Assembly: GCF_024166365.1 (NCBI RefSeq)
Contig: NC_064823.1
Span: 2,846,924-2,910,923, forward strand
Length of the DNA stretch: 64,000 bases
Direction of reading: 5' to 3'
Source: Elephas maximus indicus
Taxonomy: Eukaryota > Chordata > Mammalia > Proboscidea > Elephantidae
Shown: piece by piece, positions 1-10,759 of the stretch
Numbering within the stretch: the stretch's first letter is position 1
Layout of the letters: each line of letters starts with the position of its first letter
The notes under the pieces: generated by a model
Told to the model about the DNA's origin: nothing
Databases searched by the model: none
The model's input: only the letters and a program-made list of their open reading frames with translations
Program-made: the position numbers and the translations under genes

Positions 1-590
1 GAATGAGGGGTGGGAGGAGGCAGATTACAGAAAACAGAGCACAGATTAGCATCTCAATAAATTATCCTGCCACATAGGCTTTCACATGTCATGCTTTCTG
101 AAAGCGGGACGGCACTCCTTTCAGTAATTTGTGATTACTGTGGTTGGCTCCGGAATCTTCCCCTGGAGACCTTTCAGAATTGTCCTTGTTAGCCACATTG
201 CCGCCCTACCTGGAGGCCTGCAGGAGAATGCATTTGAGTGACTTCTCTAGAACTCTTCTGAACTTTGGACTCTGAAAACTTAAACGACGAATATTATAAT
301 GTTCAAATCTTAGACTGGAATAAATGCAAAAGTGGCTTGGTGTTATTATGAGTTTCAGTATTACTCAAGGCTTTACAGAATCAAGGAAAACCCCTCTAAA
401 GGCCATTGGCATACCCTGGTTGCTCCCCTCAAACATCACAAGAAGGGCATAGCGTGTTTGGTTGAAGCATACTATTTATATGTATAGAGAACGCCCAATT
501 TCCTTATCATTTGCAAGAGATCCTTCTAGAGAGCCCTCAGAACAGGAAAATGCACTGTTCACCTACGAGTGGGGATAACTAAGGTAAGCA
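1..590. other. unannotated non-coding stretch
   Basis: No convincing gene, RNA or recognisable repeat was seen. Short open frames have no family resemblance. Confidence 0.5.
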
Positions 591-591
591 A

Positions 592-806
592 TGAGGCACC
601 GAGGCCGTGGTGGTTCAGGAGTAGAATTCTCGCCTTCCATGCAGGAGACCCGGGTTCCATTCCCAGCCAACGCACCTCCTGTGCAGCCACCTCGCATCCA
701 TCAGCAGAAGCTTGCGTGTTGCTATGATGCTAAACAGGTTTCAGCAGAGCTTCCAGATTCAGAAGGACTAGGAAGAAAGGCCTAGCCATCTACTTCCGAA
801 AATCAG
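592..806 (+). mobile_element. tRNA-Gly-headed SINE, 3' truncated
   Basis: The first 75 bases resemble a glycine tRNA gene: a GTGGTTCAG-type A-box region, the AGAATTCTCGCCTTCC anticodon-arm stretch, and a degraded B box (GGGTTCCATTCC). The tail 'cagcagagcttccag...aggaagaaaggcct' is shared with the composite RTE derivatives at 4887-5330 and 18885-19510. The 3' end present in the copy at 12040-12335 is missing. A real tRNA gene is excluded because the acceptor stem is not paired. Confidence 0.7.
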
Positions 807-1550
807 GCCTCCCAGTTTCCCAGAGATTCTCCACTTGGTTGGCTTCATTTCCTGCCCTCCCATTTCCCACTTCTCTCGCCTTCTGTAAGTAAGCTGATGA
901 GGGAGGCAAATGAGGCTCTCCAGGTGCCCCCCTGCCCAAGTGGCCCTACGGTGGAGGCATGGGGAAGGCCATCAGCTCTCCAGCACCGGCTAGCAGAAGC
1001 TGTCTCTAGGATGAAGGGAAGGGGCAAGTTCTTGGGGACCCAGGGTGATAAAGAATAGGAATCAAAAGCAGGAAATAAAGCACTGCCTATGGAAGCTTCC
1101 CACATGACCCATACAACCAACAGTTGAAGCCATGAATGTTATAACTGGAATGGTTTCACAGAATACTGAATATGGGAGCTGGGAAGGGTTTGGGAGCTCA
1201 GCTTACCTAGTTTCACATTTTCATTTTACCAGTGAAGAAACCAGGGACTCATTACTAGAAATAATTTTTCAGCCTTTACTTTTAGGGGAGAACTCTTCTT
1301 CACCAGTCCCAATGAATCCCTCCAGGTAGAGGGAATCACATTAGCATAACAGTGCCCCAGGGAAAAAAGAGGGACTTGATATGGCCGTGGTGTTTGGAAG
1401 AAGCAGCTGCGTAAGTTGCTTAGCCTCTTCCTCCTCTCCTTTTCTTGGGAACAAGCTGTTCACGAGAAGCTTGCTCTGCTCACCCCCTCAGGGAAGGCTC
1501 CCTCCTTGCAGGGAGGGGACAGGCTTAGTGCTGTTAAGTGAGTAATTTAG
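807..1550. other. unannotated non-coding stretch
   Basis: Mixed-composition DNA without a recognisable gene. A short segment near 1205-1260 looks faintly MIR-like but is too degraded to assign. Confidence 0.45.
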
Positions 1551-1551
1551 T

Positions 1552-1756
1552 ATAGGACCCCCGGTGGCTCAAGGGTTAAGACCTCAGCTGCTAACCAAAA
1601 GGTCAGTGGTTTGAACCCACCCGGCAACTCTGCAAGAGAAAAGACCAGACAATCTGCTCCAGTATTATAGCCTACGAAACACTATGAGGTAGTTCTGCCC
1701 TGTCACCTGGGGTCACTATGAGTCACACTTGACTCGATGTCACCTAACAACAATGG
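1552..1756 (+). mobile_element. AfroSINE (old subfamily, AAC tail)
   Basis: Starts with the 'ccggtggctcaagggttaag' form of the tRNA-related head, followed by 'gctgctaaccaaaaggtcag' and the RTE-like end 'cttgactcgatgtcacctaacaacaa'. Divergence suggests an older copy. Confidence 0.9.
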
Positions 1757-1825
1757 TGCTTAGTATTAGGAAGACCACTTGCCAAAAACTATAAGCCACA
1801 TTCTTGAATATTAGCTTTTATAGTA

Positions 1826-1962
1826 ATAAAGCTGCTAATCAAAGGGTCAGCAGTTTGAATCCGCCAGGCGCTCCTTGAAAACTCTACGGGGCAGTTCTAC
1901 TCTGTCCTGTAGAGTCGCTATAAGTCAGAATTGACTCGACAGCACTGGGTCTGGTCTGGTCA
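1826..1962 (+). mobile_element. AfroSINE, 5' truncated
   Basis: Begins inside the head at 'gctgctaatcaaagggtcag' and runs to 'gactcgacagcactgggtc'. Belongs to the short subfamily lacking the 'gaagaaagatgtggc' middle block. Confidence 0.85.
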
Positions 1963-2047
1963 GTAATAAAGGTGAAAACAGCCTCCATCTGGCTTAGTCT
2001 TTGGCGGTATTTCTCAATTGGTTCTGAATTCCAACAGATCTACTTTG

Positions 2048-2600
2048 TTGTTGTTGTTAGGTACCAAAGAGGCAGTTCTAACTCATAGTGACCATGTGTA
2101 CAACAGAACGAAACACTGCCGGGTCCTGCACCATCTTCACAATTGTTGCTATGCTTCAGCACATTGTTGCAGCCACTGTGTCAATTCATCTCATTAAGGC
2201 TCTTCCTCTTTTCCACCAATCCTCTACTTTAGTAAGCATGATGCCCTTCTCCAGGGACTGGTCCCTCCTGACAACATGTCCAAATTATGTGAGACATAGT
2301 CTTGCCAGAATGCTTCTAAGGAGCATTCTGGCTATACTTCTTTCAAGACACACTTGTTTCTTCTTTTGGCAGTCTGTGGTATATTCAGTGTTCTTCACCA
2401 ACACCAGAATTCAAAGGCATCAATTCTTCTTCGGTTTTCCTTATTCATTATCCAGCTTTTGTGTGCATATGAGCCGATTGAAAACACCACGGCTTGGATC
2501 AGATGCACCTTAGTCTTCAAGGTGACATCTTTGCTTTTTAACACTTTAAAGAGGTCTTTTGCAGCACATTTGCCCAATGCAGTGCAATCTACTGGGACCC
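2048..2600 (-). mobile_element. RTE/BovB-like LINE, 3' fragment
   Basis: The 3' terminus is at 2048-2065, with a TTG-rich complement of the (AAC)n tail. Reading on the minus strand, it runs back into the C-terminal part of the RTE ORF; the 70-residue frame at 2395-2607 includes 'DLFKVLKSKDVTLKTKV', also seen in the copies at 15950 and 47918. The fragment is 5' truncated near 2600. Stops and frameshifts make it inactive. Confidence 0.88.
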
Positions 2601-2859
2601 CACACACCCTCTCATTGATGTCAGGGCTCCTTAAACATTCTCAGATCACAAACCACTTTGATGCTGTCACGTCTCCTGTCCCCAGAAAAATACATTCCCT
2701 GAAGCCCATATTTGGATCTCAGTTTAAACCCCTGATCCATTTTCATAATGAATTATATAAGTTAATATAGAGAGCAAATTAGAAAGACTTAATAAACTCT
2801 TTCTAGGAGTTTATAAAAACATTGGCATTTGACAATCGTCTGCCATCCCAACATTTAGT

Positions 2860-3025
2860 TATTTTGGACACACATGAATTTGACTTATTCCATTCATTAA
2901 ATAAGCAATCACTGAGGGACTGCTATGTAGCAGGCTCTAGGCTAAACAGTAACGGGGACACAAGGAGGGGTAAGATAATATTCTTGACCCCAAGAATCCC
3001 AAAATCTAATGGGAAAACACAGTGG
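2860..3025. repeat. L2/MIR3-like ancient repeat remnant
   Basis: Contains the pattern 'cattcattaaataagcaatcactgaggg...tatgtagcaggctctaggctaaacag', typical of the old L2 3' region found throughout placental genomes. Confidence 0.5.
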
Positions 3026-3052
3026 TAACTTCTGAAATACAATACAATGCAA

Positions 3053-3260
3053 CTTGGTTGTTAGGTGCCGTCGAGTCGATTCCAGCTCATAGCAGCGCCG
3101 TGTGGCGGAGTCAGCTGCCCTCCAGGATTTCCTGGGCTATAACCTTCACAGAGAAGATCGCCAGGCGTCTGTCCCATGGGGCAGCTGGCTGGTGGGTTTA
3201 AACCGCCAACTTTCATTTAGCAACTAAGCGCTTAACAGTTGCATCACCAAGCCTTCTTCC
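3053..3260 (-). mobile_element. AfroSINE
   Basis: Minus-strand copy. The 3' end is at 3053 ('ttggttgttaggtgccgtcg') and the head is at about 3240-3260. Contains the full middle block. Confidence 0.9.
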
Positions 3261-3333
3261 TTGCAACTAGGTGTGGCCGTATGATTTAGTTCTTGCCAAC
3301 AAAGTGAAATTGGAAGTGGTATGTGCAACTTCA

Positions 3334-3552
3334 AGGAGCCCTGTTGGCACAGTGGTTAAGCACTTGGCTGCTAACAGAAAGGTCAACAGTTTGAACCCAC
3401 CAGCTGTTCTGAGGGAGAAGATGTGGCAGTCTGCTCCCAAAAAGATTAGAAACCCTATGAGGCAGTTCTACTCTCTCCTTATAGAGTCACTATGAGTTGG
3501 AATCCACTCTACAGCAATGGGTTTGGGTTTTCTTTGTTTTTTTTTTTTTTTA
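3334..3552 (+). mobile_element. AfroSINE with poly-T-rich tail
   Basis: Head 'aggagccctgttggcacagt', body with 'gagaagatgtggcagtctgc', end 'ctctacagcaatgggtttggg', then a T-rich tail to 3552. Confidence 0.92.
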
Positions 3553-3606
3553 CTGTGCAACATCTAGTTCATGTCCTTAAAGGAAACAACAAGCTCTCCC
3601 CTTCTC

Positions 3607-3822
3607 CTGGAGTCCCCGGGTGGTGCAAACAGTGAATATACTCAGCTGCTAACTGAAAGGTTGGAAGTTTGAGTCCACCGAGAGGCACCTCAGGAGAAAG
3701 GCCTGGTGATCTACTTTCAAAAAATGAGCCATTAAAAACCCTCTGGAGCACAGTTCTACTCTGACACGGATGGGGTCGCTATGAGCTGGAGTTGGCTCAG
3801 GGGCAGCTAGTCTGGTCTGGCC
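3607..3822 (+). mobile_element. AfroSINE, 'gaggcacctc' subfamily
   Basis: Distinguished by 'gagaggcacctcaggagaaa' and 'gacacggatggggtcgctat'. The same diagnostic blocks recur at 6809, 14884, 18298, 41408 and 54606, which marks a separate, older subfamily. Confidence 0.9.
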
Positions 3823-4309
3823 CCCTTCAACTCATTTCCTTCCCAGTGGTTAGAATGTGGTTGTATGGTGAAAGTGGGAACATCCACCTTGGACCCCAAA
3901 ATGGAAGCTGTATGTTGAGAATGATAGAGCAAGAAGACAAGAAACCTGGGTTGCTGACATTGAGCTCACACGTCAGCCACAGAATGCTTACCTGGACGTT
4001 TCTGTGAGGGAAAAATAAGATTCTATCTTGTTTAGCACTGTATTTCTAGGTTTCTTTGTTACAGCAGCCAAGTTAATATCTAAAGTTTAAACTAATACAA
4101 CCTGCAGAAGCACTGAATCATCAGAGAATGGCACTCAGTAGATGCGATCAGCCTGGTGGCAGCAGGTATTTCTATTTCGTGTTACAGACCTAGAAACCAA
4201 GGCAAATAAAATATATCTTCCATCAAATCAGAAAAGTATAGTTTTTCTCTTGTGTTTCCAAGTCTAATGCTTGCTCTACTTAGTGTGTCCAGCTTAAAAG
4301 GATAGTACC

Positions 4310-4372
4310 CTGAACCGCCAACCTTTCTGTTAGTACTCAAGTGCTTAGGTGTTTGTGCCTCTCAGGACTCCC
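4310..4372 (-). mobile_element. AfroSINE head fragment
   Basis: Only the minus-strand 5' portion remains ('gaaccgccaacctttctgtt' to 'caggactccc'). Confidence 0.65.
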
Positions 4373-4394
4373 ACCTTAAACAAATCCATTAAAG

Positions 4395-4500
4395 AAATTC
4401 CAAGCTGTTGACCAGTGGCTACCGCATGCCAATCACTTTGCTGAGCACTGGGTATGAAATGCCAAGGAAAAATAAATTCCTGTTTTCATAGCCCGTATAG
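4395..4500. repeat. L2-like ancient repeat remnant
   Basis: 'caatcactttgctgagcact gggtatgaaatgccaaggaa' fits the L2/MIR3 3' pattern of 'size and decline' repeats. Heavily diverged. Confidence 0.4.
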
Positions 4501-4506
4501 CTGGTG

Positions 4507-4536
4507 ATAGATGGATGGATGGATGGATGGATGAAT
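4507..4536. repeat. (GGAT)n microsatellite
   Basis: About seven GATG/GGAT units just upstream of the next SINE. Confidence 0.9.
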
Positions 4537-4577
4537 AGACAGGCAGATAGATGAACAAAAACAAACAAACAACAAAG

Positions 4578-4732
4578 AAAATCCATTGCCATCAAGTCGA
4601 TTTCGACTCATAGCGACCCTATAGGACAGAGTAGAACTGTCCCATAGTTTCCAAGGAGCACATGGTAGATTTGAACTGCCAACCTTTTGGTTAGCAACAA
4701 TAGCACTTAACCACTATGCCACCAGGGTTTCT
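4578..4732 (-). mobile_element. AfroSINE, short subfamily
   Basis: Runs from the 3' end 'aatccattgccatcaagtcg' to the head 'ccactatgccaccagggttt'. Abuts the microsatellite that follows. Confidence 0.92.
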
Positions 4733-4733
4733 G

Positions 4734-4886
4734 ATAGGTAGGTAGGTAGATAGGTAGGTAGGTAGGCAGATAGGTAGGCAGGCAGGTAGGCAGGCAGGTA
4801 GGCTGGCAGGTAGGCTGGCAGGTAGGCTGGCAGGTAGGCTGGCAGGTAGATTGGTAGGCAGGTAAATAGATAGATAGACAGATAGC
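4734..4886. repeat. GGTA/GGCA microsatellite with 12-bp higher-order unit
   Basis: Tetranucleotide array with four tandem copies of the 12-mer GGTAGGCTGGCA, flanked by plain GGTA/GGCA and GATA units. It fills the exact gap between a SINE head and an RTE 3' end. Open frames of 70-90 codons across it are translation artefacts (Leu/Pro/Tyr/Cys-rich). Confidence 0.95.
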
Positions 4887-5330
4887 TGTCTTCAAGTTGA
4901 TTCTGATTCTTGGCAGCCTTATATACAAGAAAATGAAATGTTGCCCAGTCCTGCATTATCCTCACAATTGCCATCATGTTTGAGTCTGTCATTGTGGCTA
5001 TTGTGCCAGTTCATCTCACTAAGGTCTCCCTCACCCTTGCTGACTCTCTCTTTCACCAAACATCATGTCCTCCTCCAACGATTGATCCCACCTGATGATG
5101 TGTCCGTAGCAAGCAAGTCAGACAACGCTCTGTTGTGATCATAAAGTCTTCGTTGGTTAATTTTTGGAAGTAGATCCCCAGGCCTTTCTTCCTAGTCTAT
5201 CTAGTCTAGAAGCTTCACTGAAACCTGTTCACTATGGGTGACCCTACTGGCATTTAAAAAACCAGTAGCGTAGCTTCTAGCTTCACAGAAACCTGAAAGC
5301 CACCACGGTATGACAAATTGACAGATGGGT
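4887..5330 (-). mobile_element. composite non-autonomous RTE derivative
   Basis: On the minus strand it starts at about 5330 with 'ccacccatctgtcaatttgt', continues through 'gacaggtttcagtgaagctt', and then joins directly to an RTE 3'-terminal segment (5105 to 4887, including 'ggatcaatcgttggaggagg' and 'gcaattgtgaggataatgca'). No reverse-transcriptase segment lies between the two halves, so it is an internally deleted, SINE-like derivative of about 440 bp. The copy at 18885-19510 has the same junction, which argues for a family and not a one-off deletion. Confidence 0.75.
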
Positions 5331-5439
5331 GGTGGATAGTCGGTGATAGAGGTTACCAAAAATGAGTGTATTGTTACACAATCACATACATTCTCTTAAG
5401 GGAAGGAACATGAACTTAAAAGAGCATATCACAAAGGGG

Positions 5440-5960
5440 TCTGATCTGGAGGGCAGTCCCTGGGAAGACTTTCCTGAGGACATGATGTTTGAGCTGACTC
5501 TGAAGGAATAGAAGAATTTAACCAAGTGGAGAATGGGAGAGATGGAAATAATGTTCCAGATAGTACTAACAGCATGTGCAAAGGCCCTGTGGTGGGAGGA
5601 AGCATGGCAACTATGAGGACCTGGATGAAAACCTTGCCAAAGTGCAGAGAAACAGAGAAAAAGTGGTGTCATGAGGTGAAAAGGTGGACAGAGGCCAAAC
5701 TACATGGGGTCTTAAGGATCATGTTAGGGATCTTGATCTTCAAACTCAGAGCACTTCATTCCCAGGGAAGGATTTAAGCAGAGAGTAGAGAGAAGAGAGT
5801 ATTTGTGACATGGTCACATATGCAAGCTGAACACTGGCTCTGTCTGTATTTCGAAGAGCAGATGGGAACTGGGGTGCAAGGAGATCCTTGCAGTCAGTCG
5901 CCCAAGTAAGAAATGATGATCACTAGGACCAGTTATGTCAGGGAGTGGAGATGGTTGTTA
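5440..5960 (+). repeat. ancient interspersed repeat remnant, family unassigned
   Basis: Contains 'aggacatgatgtttgagctg', 'agcatgtgcaaaggccctgt' and 'ctacatggggtcttaaggat'. This pattern recurs in many mammalian genomes and in this window near 7680-8130, 24700 and 38400. Its apparent 83-codon frame is not a gene. Confidence 0.45.
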
Positions 5961-6805
5961 GCTGGAGGTTAATTTCTTAGCATAAAGGAGAATTGATCAC
6001 ACCTTAGCCAACTAGACTTAGTTCACACAGATATCTCAAAAGAAATGAAAATGAAACCACAGAATTATGTAAACTGTGTGAATTGCAAACATGTCGAAGT
6101 TCCAGAAGCCCCTATGGCTTTTGTTAGAAGTTTTGTCACCTTTGCTTATTTACTTCTGTACTTGTTTTACCTTCTCCCTCTCCTTGGTAGTGAAAAAGCC
6201 AACAATTCTGTAATCATATAAGCTATATCCAGGATAATTCCCACTTGGGCCTTTCCCTGGAAACCAACACGCATTCTCTGTGTGTATAATATTTGTTCAA
6301 TAACTAACACAGAAATCAGTGGCCATATACTCTCTAGATATGTCTCTACTGTTTCATTTTGTTTTAGGTTTTTTTTTTGTTTTGTTTTTATTCTGCTTTT
6401 CTACTAAAAATGGGGAAATAATGATCTCTTTGTCTGTCTAAAAATATCCCTTTGTAAATATTCTTCAAAAGCTCGTAAGCTACCTGAGTGAAACTATTTC
6501 CCTCTGTCTTCCACCAAAAGCACAAAGATAAGTTATTCCTGATGAAATGACCAACTACATGTCCCACGTGACTCCCTTCCATAGTAAGTAAATATTCCCT
6601 CAGTAACAATGGATGTGGAAGGCAAGGAAAGTGGAATAGCATGGAGAATGTGAATATTCTCAAAGATTTCATTAAAGATTTCCAAGAGGACCCAAGGAAG
6701 CTAGTTTTATGCAAAAGGCACTTGGTGACTCCCAACAGTCCCCCCAACCCTGTCCCCACAGTGGGAGGGGTCTGCAACCTAGTGGGGTGAGGACTCTGCC
6801 TAAAG
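5960..6805. other. unannotated non-coding stretch
   Basis: AT-leaning DNA with a T-rich run at 6371-6387. The 162-codon minus-strand frame (6388-6876) has no recognisable domain and runs into the adjacent SINE, so it is treated as chance. Confidence 0.5.
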
Positions 6806-6808
6806 ATA

Positions 6809-7009
6809 ACAGTTGCCGTCCAGTCGATCCCAACTTGTGGTGACCCCACATGTGTCAGAGTAAAACGATGCTCCACAGGGTTTCCGATGGCTAATTTTTA
6901 GAAGTAGATCGCAAGGCCTTTCTTCCAAGGTGCCTCTGGGTGGACTCGAACCTCTGATCTTTCGGTTAGCAGCCAAGTGCATTAGCCATTGGCACTGCCC
7001 AGGGACTCC
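6809..7009 (-). mobile_element. AfroSINE, 'gaggcacctc' subfamily
   Basis: Minus-strand copy with 'ccccacatgtgtcagagtaa' and 'aaggtgcctctgggtggact', ending in the head 'cactgcccagggactcct'. Confidence 0.9.
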
Positions 7010-7334
7010 TGCCTGCTTAGCCAGATAGTCATAGGCCAGAGACTGTGCCGAACTGTCTCTCTTTACATTCCAAAAATAGAAACCCTACTCTGAGAACTAC
7101 AACCTTCAAGTTGCATTTCAAAATCTTATTAATTTAGACTAGCGGAAATAATACATTTTATAAAAGCTTAAGTGTAAAGAATCTGCATTTTAGACTAATC
7201 TTCAAGAAACATCTTTACAGTCGCGTTCGTATATCCAAAATCTCAAGCTAAGTTCACAAAAGTGGTCCTTAAAAGGCTTTAAAGAGGGGGAGAATGATAG
7301 TAATTAATATTTTTTGTTGTTGGTCTTTACGTGA

Positions 7335-7465
7335 GACTTCTAACTAGGCTGACCAATTGCCCTAGTTTGCCTGGGACTGAGGGGAATTCCTGGACACTGA
7401 ACTTCCTGTTTTAAAACTGGGACAGTTCTGAGCAAACTGGGACAAGTCACCCTACCTCATATGTC
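7335..7465. repeat. old DNA-transposon-like remnant
   Basis: 'aggctgaccaattgccctag...gggacaagtcaccctac' resembles a common mammalian non-autonomous element beginning with 'aggctgaccatacgtcccgg'. Family name not certain. Confidence 0.35.
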
Positions 7466-7494
7466 TGGTTCTTTAACCTTCTGAAGGAGTTTAA

Positions 7495-8130
7495 ACATCA
7501 ATTGATCCATAAGTATTTATTAAGGTTGGTTTATTTCTGCACAGTGCTGTTCTGGGCACTGTCAGAGATACAGAAGGAAATTGCCTAAAATCCTGTGACT
7601 CTTTCATTGTTCCCTGAGAGTTTATAATCTAATTTCCCTAAAATCCTCCATGACTGCTTACAAAACATTACTGTGTTCCACTCTTGGGATGCAGAGATGA
7701 ATGAGGGACTGAGTGTGGCCTCAGGAATGTATTGTCTTTTGGGGAAGAGGGACAAAGATAAAATACATCACAACTTGGTAAGGGTTACTGCGGAGCTGTT
7801 GACAAAGCACTGGGTGTGCACAACATAGCAGGACACAACCAACTGTGCCTGCAGGTGCGGGCAGGCACAACTATTGGACAAGGCAGCATGTGATAGGCTT
7901 CATGCAAGTAGCCTAGACTCAACAAGGGAGGAGAGCTTTATGTAGAAGATAAGAATGGGAAAAATAGATTAAGGTCAAATTACGAAGGGTCATGAATTGC
8001 TGCGAAGAGTGGAGTTCCTTCTATAAGCACTGGGGAGCCATTGGAGGCAGTCGAGCAAAGAAGTGGTATGGTGACCGGTATTTTAGGAAGCTTCATCTAA
8101 TAAAAATCGTAAACCAGGGCTTGCATGATG
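7495..8130. repeat. L2-like and related ancient repeats
   Basis: 'cataagtatttattaaggtt...gttctgggcactgtcagaga' fits L2. Further on, 'gaattgctgcgaagagtgga...cactggggagccattggagg' matches the same unassigned ancient family as 5440-5960. Confidence 0.45.
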
Positions 8131-8213
8131 TAGAGGAGATTCTGAATTAATGAATTAAAACCAAGGACGTTTCAGCACATATGGAAGAGAATATTAGAGA
8201 CGGTCCTCCCCTT

Positions 8214-8520
8214 TTACTGCAGAATACACATACTGGCTGGAGGGGGCAGGCGCAGACCCTTGGCAGCGCGTTGAGAGGGTTGGGAAGTCGATGCACCTGC
8301 AGAGACAGGAAGTGGCGCCTCTTCTACGTGGAGAATCATGGCAGCCACGAACGAAAGGATTTGTAAGCTTTTTTTATCCATTAAGAGCCATTCTATGATG
8401 GAGGAAGTCGCCTGTAAGGAGGAACTGAGAAGACAAGATCTCACAGTTCCAATTTCAAAATTTAAACAAACAGCTAGGAAAACGGTTGCGCCCATGCCGT
8501 GTCTAGACTGAATCAAAACA
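8214..8520 (+). other. small unidentified ORF with GC-rich leader (57 codons)
   Basis: An open frame starts at the ATG at 8338-8340, in a good context with G at +4 (AATCATGGCA), and ends with TGA at 8509-8511. It encodes 57 residues beginning MAATNERICKLF, with a basic C-terminal half (LRRQDLTVPISKFKQTARK). The 120 bases before it are unusually rich in CpG for this neighbourhood and contain CAGGAAGTGGCG, an ETS-like site. I do not recognise the protein. It may be a first exon (a GTAAGC donor-like site lies just after codon 8), the 5' part of an old processed retrocopy, or chance. No neighbouring exon was found. Confidence 0.25.
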
Positions 8521-9780
8521 AAGTTAACGAGAAAAAGCCTCTATATCATTCCATTGCATAGACTTTCCAATTCCTTTCTCATAATCTATTTCCATTTCCA
8601 ATTCTACCTCTACAAAAGATAACCGTGTCTGCTTGTTCATATATTTACAAAGACAGTAGGATACATAGTAGCTTAGGAATTGCTTCTTTTCCCCATGATT
8701 TTAAATGTGCAACGAGGTTCTTTCTAAAACACATATTTGCAGATGTCACTTTAAACACTATTTTCTGAGATTATATTTTCCATAGAAAACAGATGTCTGC
8801 AATTATCCCTTTTTTGACCTCTGAGACTTATCAAAGTCAAATAGGTAATCATCCAATCAGACGGGCTATCATTATCAGAAGAAAAGTAATTATAATCTGA
8901 ATATGTTTGAACATGATTATTACAAGCTTTAAACTGTTGCACTTCTGATTGGGGCAGAACTGGAAGACATTATCACTTCATAATTCAAATGATGTAACCT
9001 CGCTTGTTTTTGTCATTTAGAATGTGGAGAGCTAAATTTATTTAACAATATAATTCTTTAAACACGAACAAATTATGCAATAATCTCTTTAAAACCATGA
9101 GAATGCTTCTCAAAATCTTGACAGCAAAATTAGGGAAATTTTTTTTAACTAGAGCGAATCAGAGCTCAAAGCCGAGTCCCATCAGAGCAGAAAGCTTTAG
9201 GCAGACATGTTCATTTGACAGACATTTTGTGATCTGCTTGGTTCTTTTAAAGGGACCAGCTGTCTTCCTGCCTACCTGCAGGGGCCCTTACCTGGTAAGC
9301 CCCAAAACAAAAAGAGAACCAGGCCAAATACGGAAATGATGAGAGAGAGAGTGAAAAAAAAGAAAAAAGAGAGAGAGAGAAAAGGTACAAAGAAGAGGTG
9401 TAAATAGAAAAGTGAATTCAATTCCAAACCAGAACTGAGAATTCAGATTTAGGGAAAAAGGTGTTAAAAACCTAACAACTGATAAGTATGGAGTGAAACA
9501 TCATTTTCCAACGAAAATCTTATAAACGCTTGATGATACAATTCTCTAGTCCAAATGTTTGGTTAGGTGCTTGCTTAATTTGGTTAGATGTCCTGATTTT
9601 TCTCCATCTTTTTCAAGATTCGTTCCTTTCATACTGTGTTTTCCAGGTGGCTGCTCACCTGCTCAGGAAGGAGGGGTGGAGATGGCAGGGCATTCCTGGG
9701 GCTGCTGCTGGGACCTAAGTTAGCACTGAACTGGGGAATGTGCACAAAAGTCGGCACATTGAGCCCCACTGGAGAATTCC
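8520..9780. other. unannotated AT-rich stretch
   Basis: Low-GC, repeat-poor DNA containing a GA-rich microsatellite (about 9340-9385). No coding evidence. Confidence 0.5.
9340..9385. repeat. (GA)n/A-rich simple repeat
   Basis: Interrupted GAGAGA runs with A-rich spacer. Confidence 0.9.
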
Positions 9781-9789
9781 TGTAGCTAA

Positions 9790-9992
9790 GGTGTGGTATG
9801 GTTAAGTGTTCTGCTGCTAACCGAAAGGTTGGCGATTCAAACCCACCCGGAGGCTCTGCGGAAGAAAGAGCTGGCAATCTGCTCCCGTACAGATTACAGC
9901 CTAGAACACCTGATAGGGCATTTCTACTCTGTCACATGGGGTCGGTATGAGTCAAAAATTGTCTTGACGGCACCAGGTAACAACAACTAGGA
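9790..9992 (+). mobile_element. AfroSINE with AAC tail
   Basis: Body 'ctgctgctaaccgaaaggtt', 'gacacatgg'-type middle, end 'cttgacggcaccaggtaaca'. The tail (AAC)n matches the RTE terminus. Confidence 0.9.
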
Positions 9993-10392
9993 GTGTTTGG
10001 TATTTGTGTTCTCTGAATGCAGCATGGGCTAAGAGTTAGTAATAGCAAGAGAAGAGCCTTTACAGGATTTGAAAGGTGCTGAATGGTTATTTTTCCATAA
10101 GCACAGCGTTTCTTAGAACAGTGGTTTAAGAGCTGCCATTCAACGTATAATTCTAGCACATCAGAGTGAAGACCTGAGGCTGCCCCGCAAATATAGCAGA
10201 CTTGGTAAAAGCCAAGTATGCACTTAATGCCTCTTATTGCAGTGCCTCCCTTGCTTAAATGCCTCTTTCTTTCTGTTGACTCATCTCCCTGTACTTCTTC
10301 CCTTCTCCTGCCTCTTCCATGCCTATGTGTACAATTTATTCATTCAGCAAAAAGTTTAATAAATGCCTAACATGGGCCAGACACTGTGAATA

Positions 10393-10589
10393 TGTTGTTG
10401 TTAGGTGTCCTCCAGTCGACTTTTGACTCAGCAACCCCATGTGACAGGATTGCCCCATAGGGTTTTCTAGGCTGTATTTTTTTATGGGAGCAGATTGCCA
10501 GGTCTTTCTTTTGTGGAGCTGCTAGGTGAGTTTGAACCACAAACCTTTTTCTTAACAGCCAAGCACTTAACCTTTGCACCACCAACCCC
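10393..10589 (-). mobile_element. AfroSINE (array member 1)
   Basis: 3' end 'gttgttgttaggtgtcctcc', head near 10575 'cctttgcaccaccaacccc'. The next SINE follows without a gap. Confidence 0.9.
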
Positions 10590-10744
10590 AAGGCCGTTGC
10601 AGTCGAATCGATTCCAACTCATTGTGACCCTACAGGACAGAGTAGAACTGCCCCACAGGATTGCCAAGAAGAGGCTGGTGGATTCAAACTGCCGACCTTT
10701 TGGTAAGCAGCCTTAGCTCTTAACAACAGCACCACTAGGGCTCC
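10590..10744 (-). mobile_element. AfroSINE, short subfamily (array member 2)
   Basis: Lacks the middle block; 'ggattgccaagaagaggctg' joins directly to the head-proximal part. Head ends 'caccactagggctccat'. Confidence 0.9.
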
Positions 10745-10759
10745 ATTGCACCACCAGGG

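Noticed and set aside
592-670. Possible tRNA-Gly gene on the plus strand
   Set aside because: The B box is degraded and the sequence continues into the SINE body.
4707-4992. Leu/Pro/Tyr/Cys-rich open frames
   Set aside because: They translate the GGTA/GGCA microsatellite and run into mobile elements on both sides.
6388-6876. 162-codon minus-strand open frame
   Set aside because: No recognisable domain; its N-terminal part is AfroSINE sequence.
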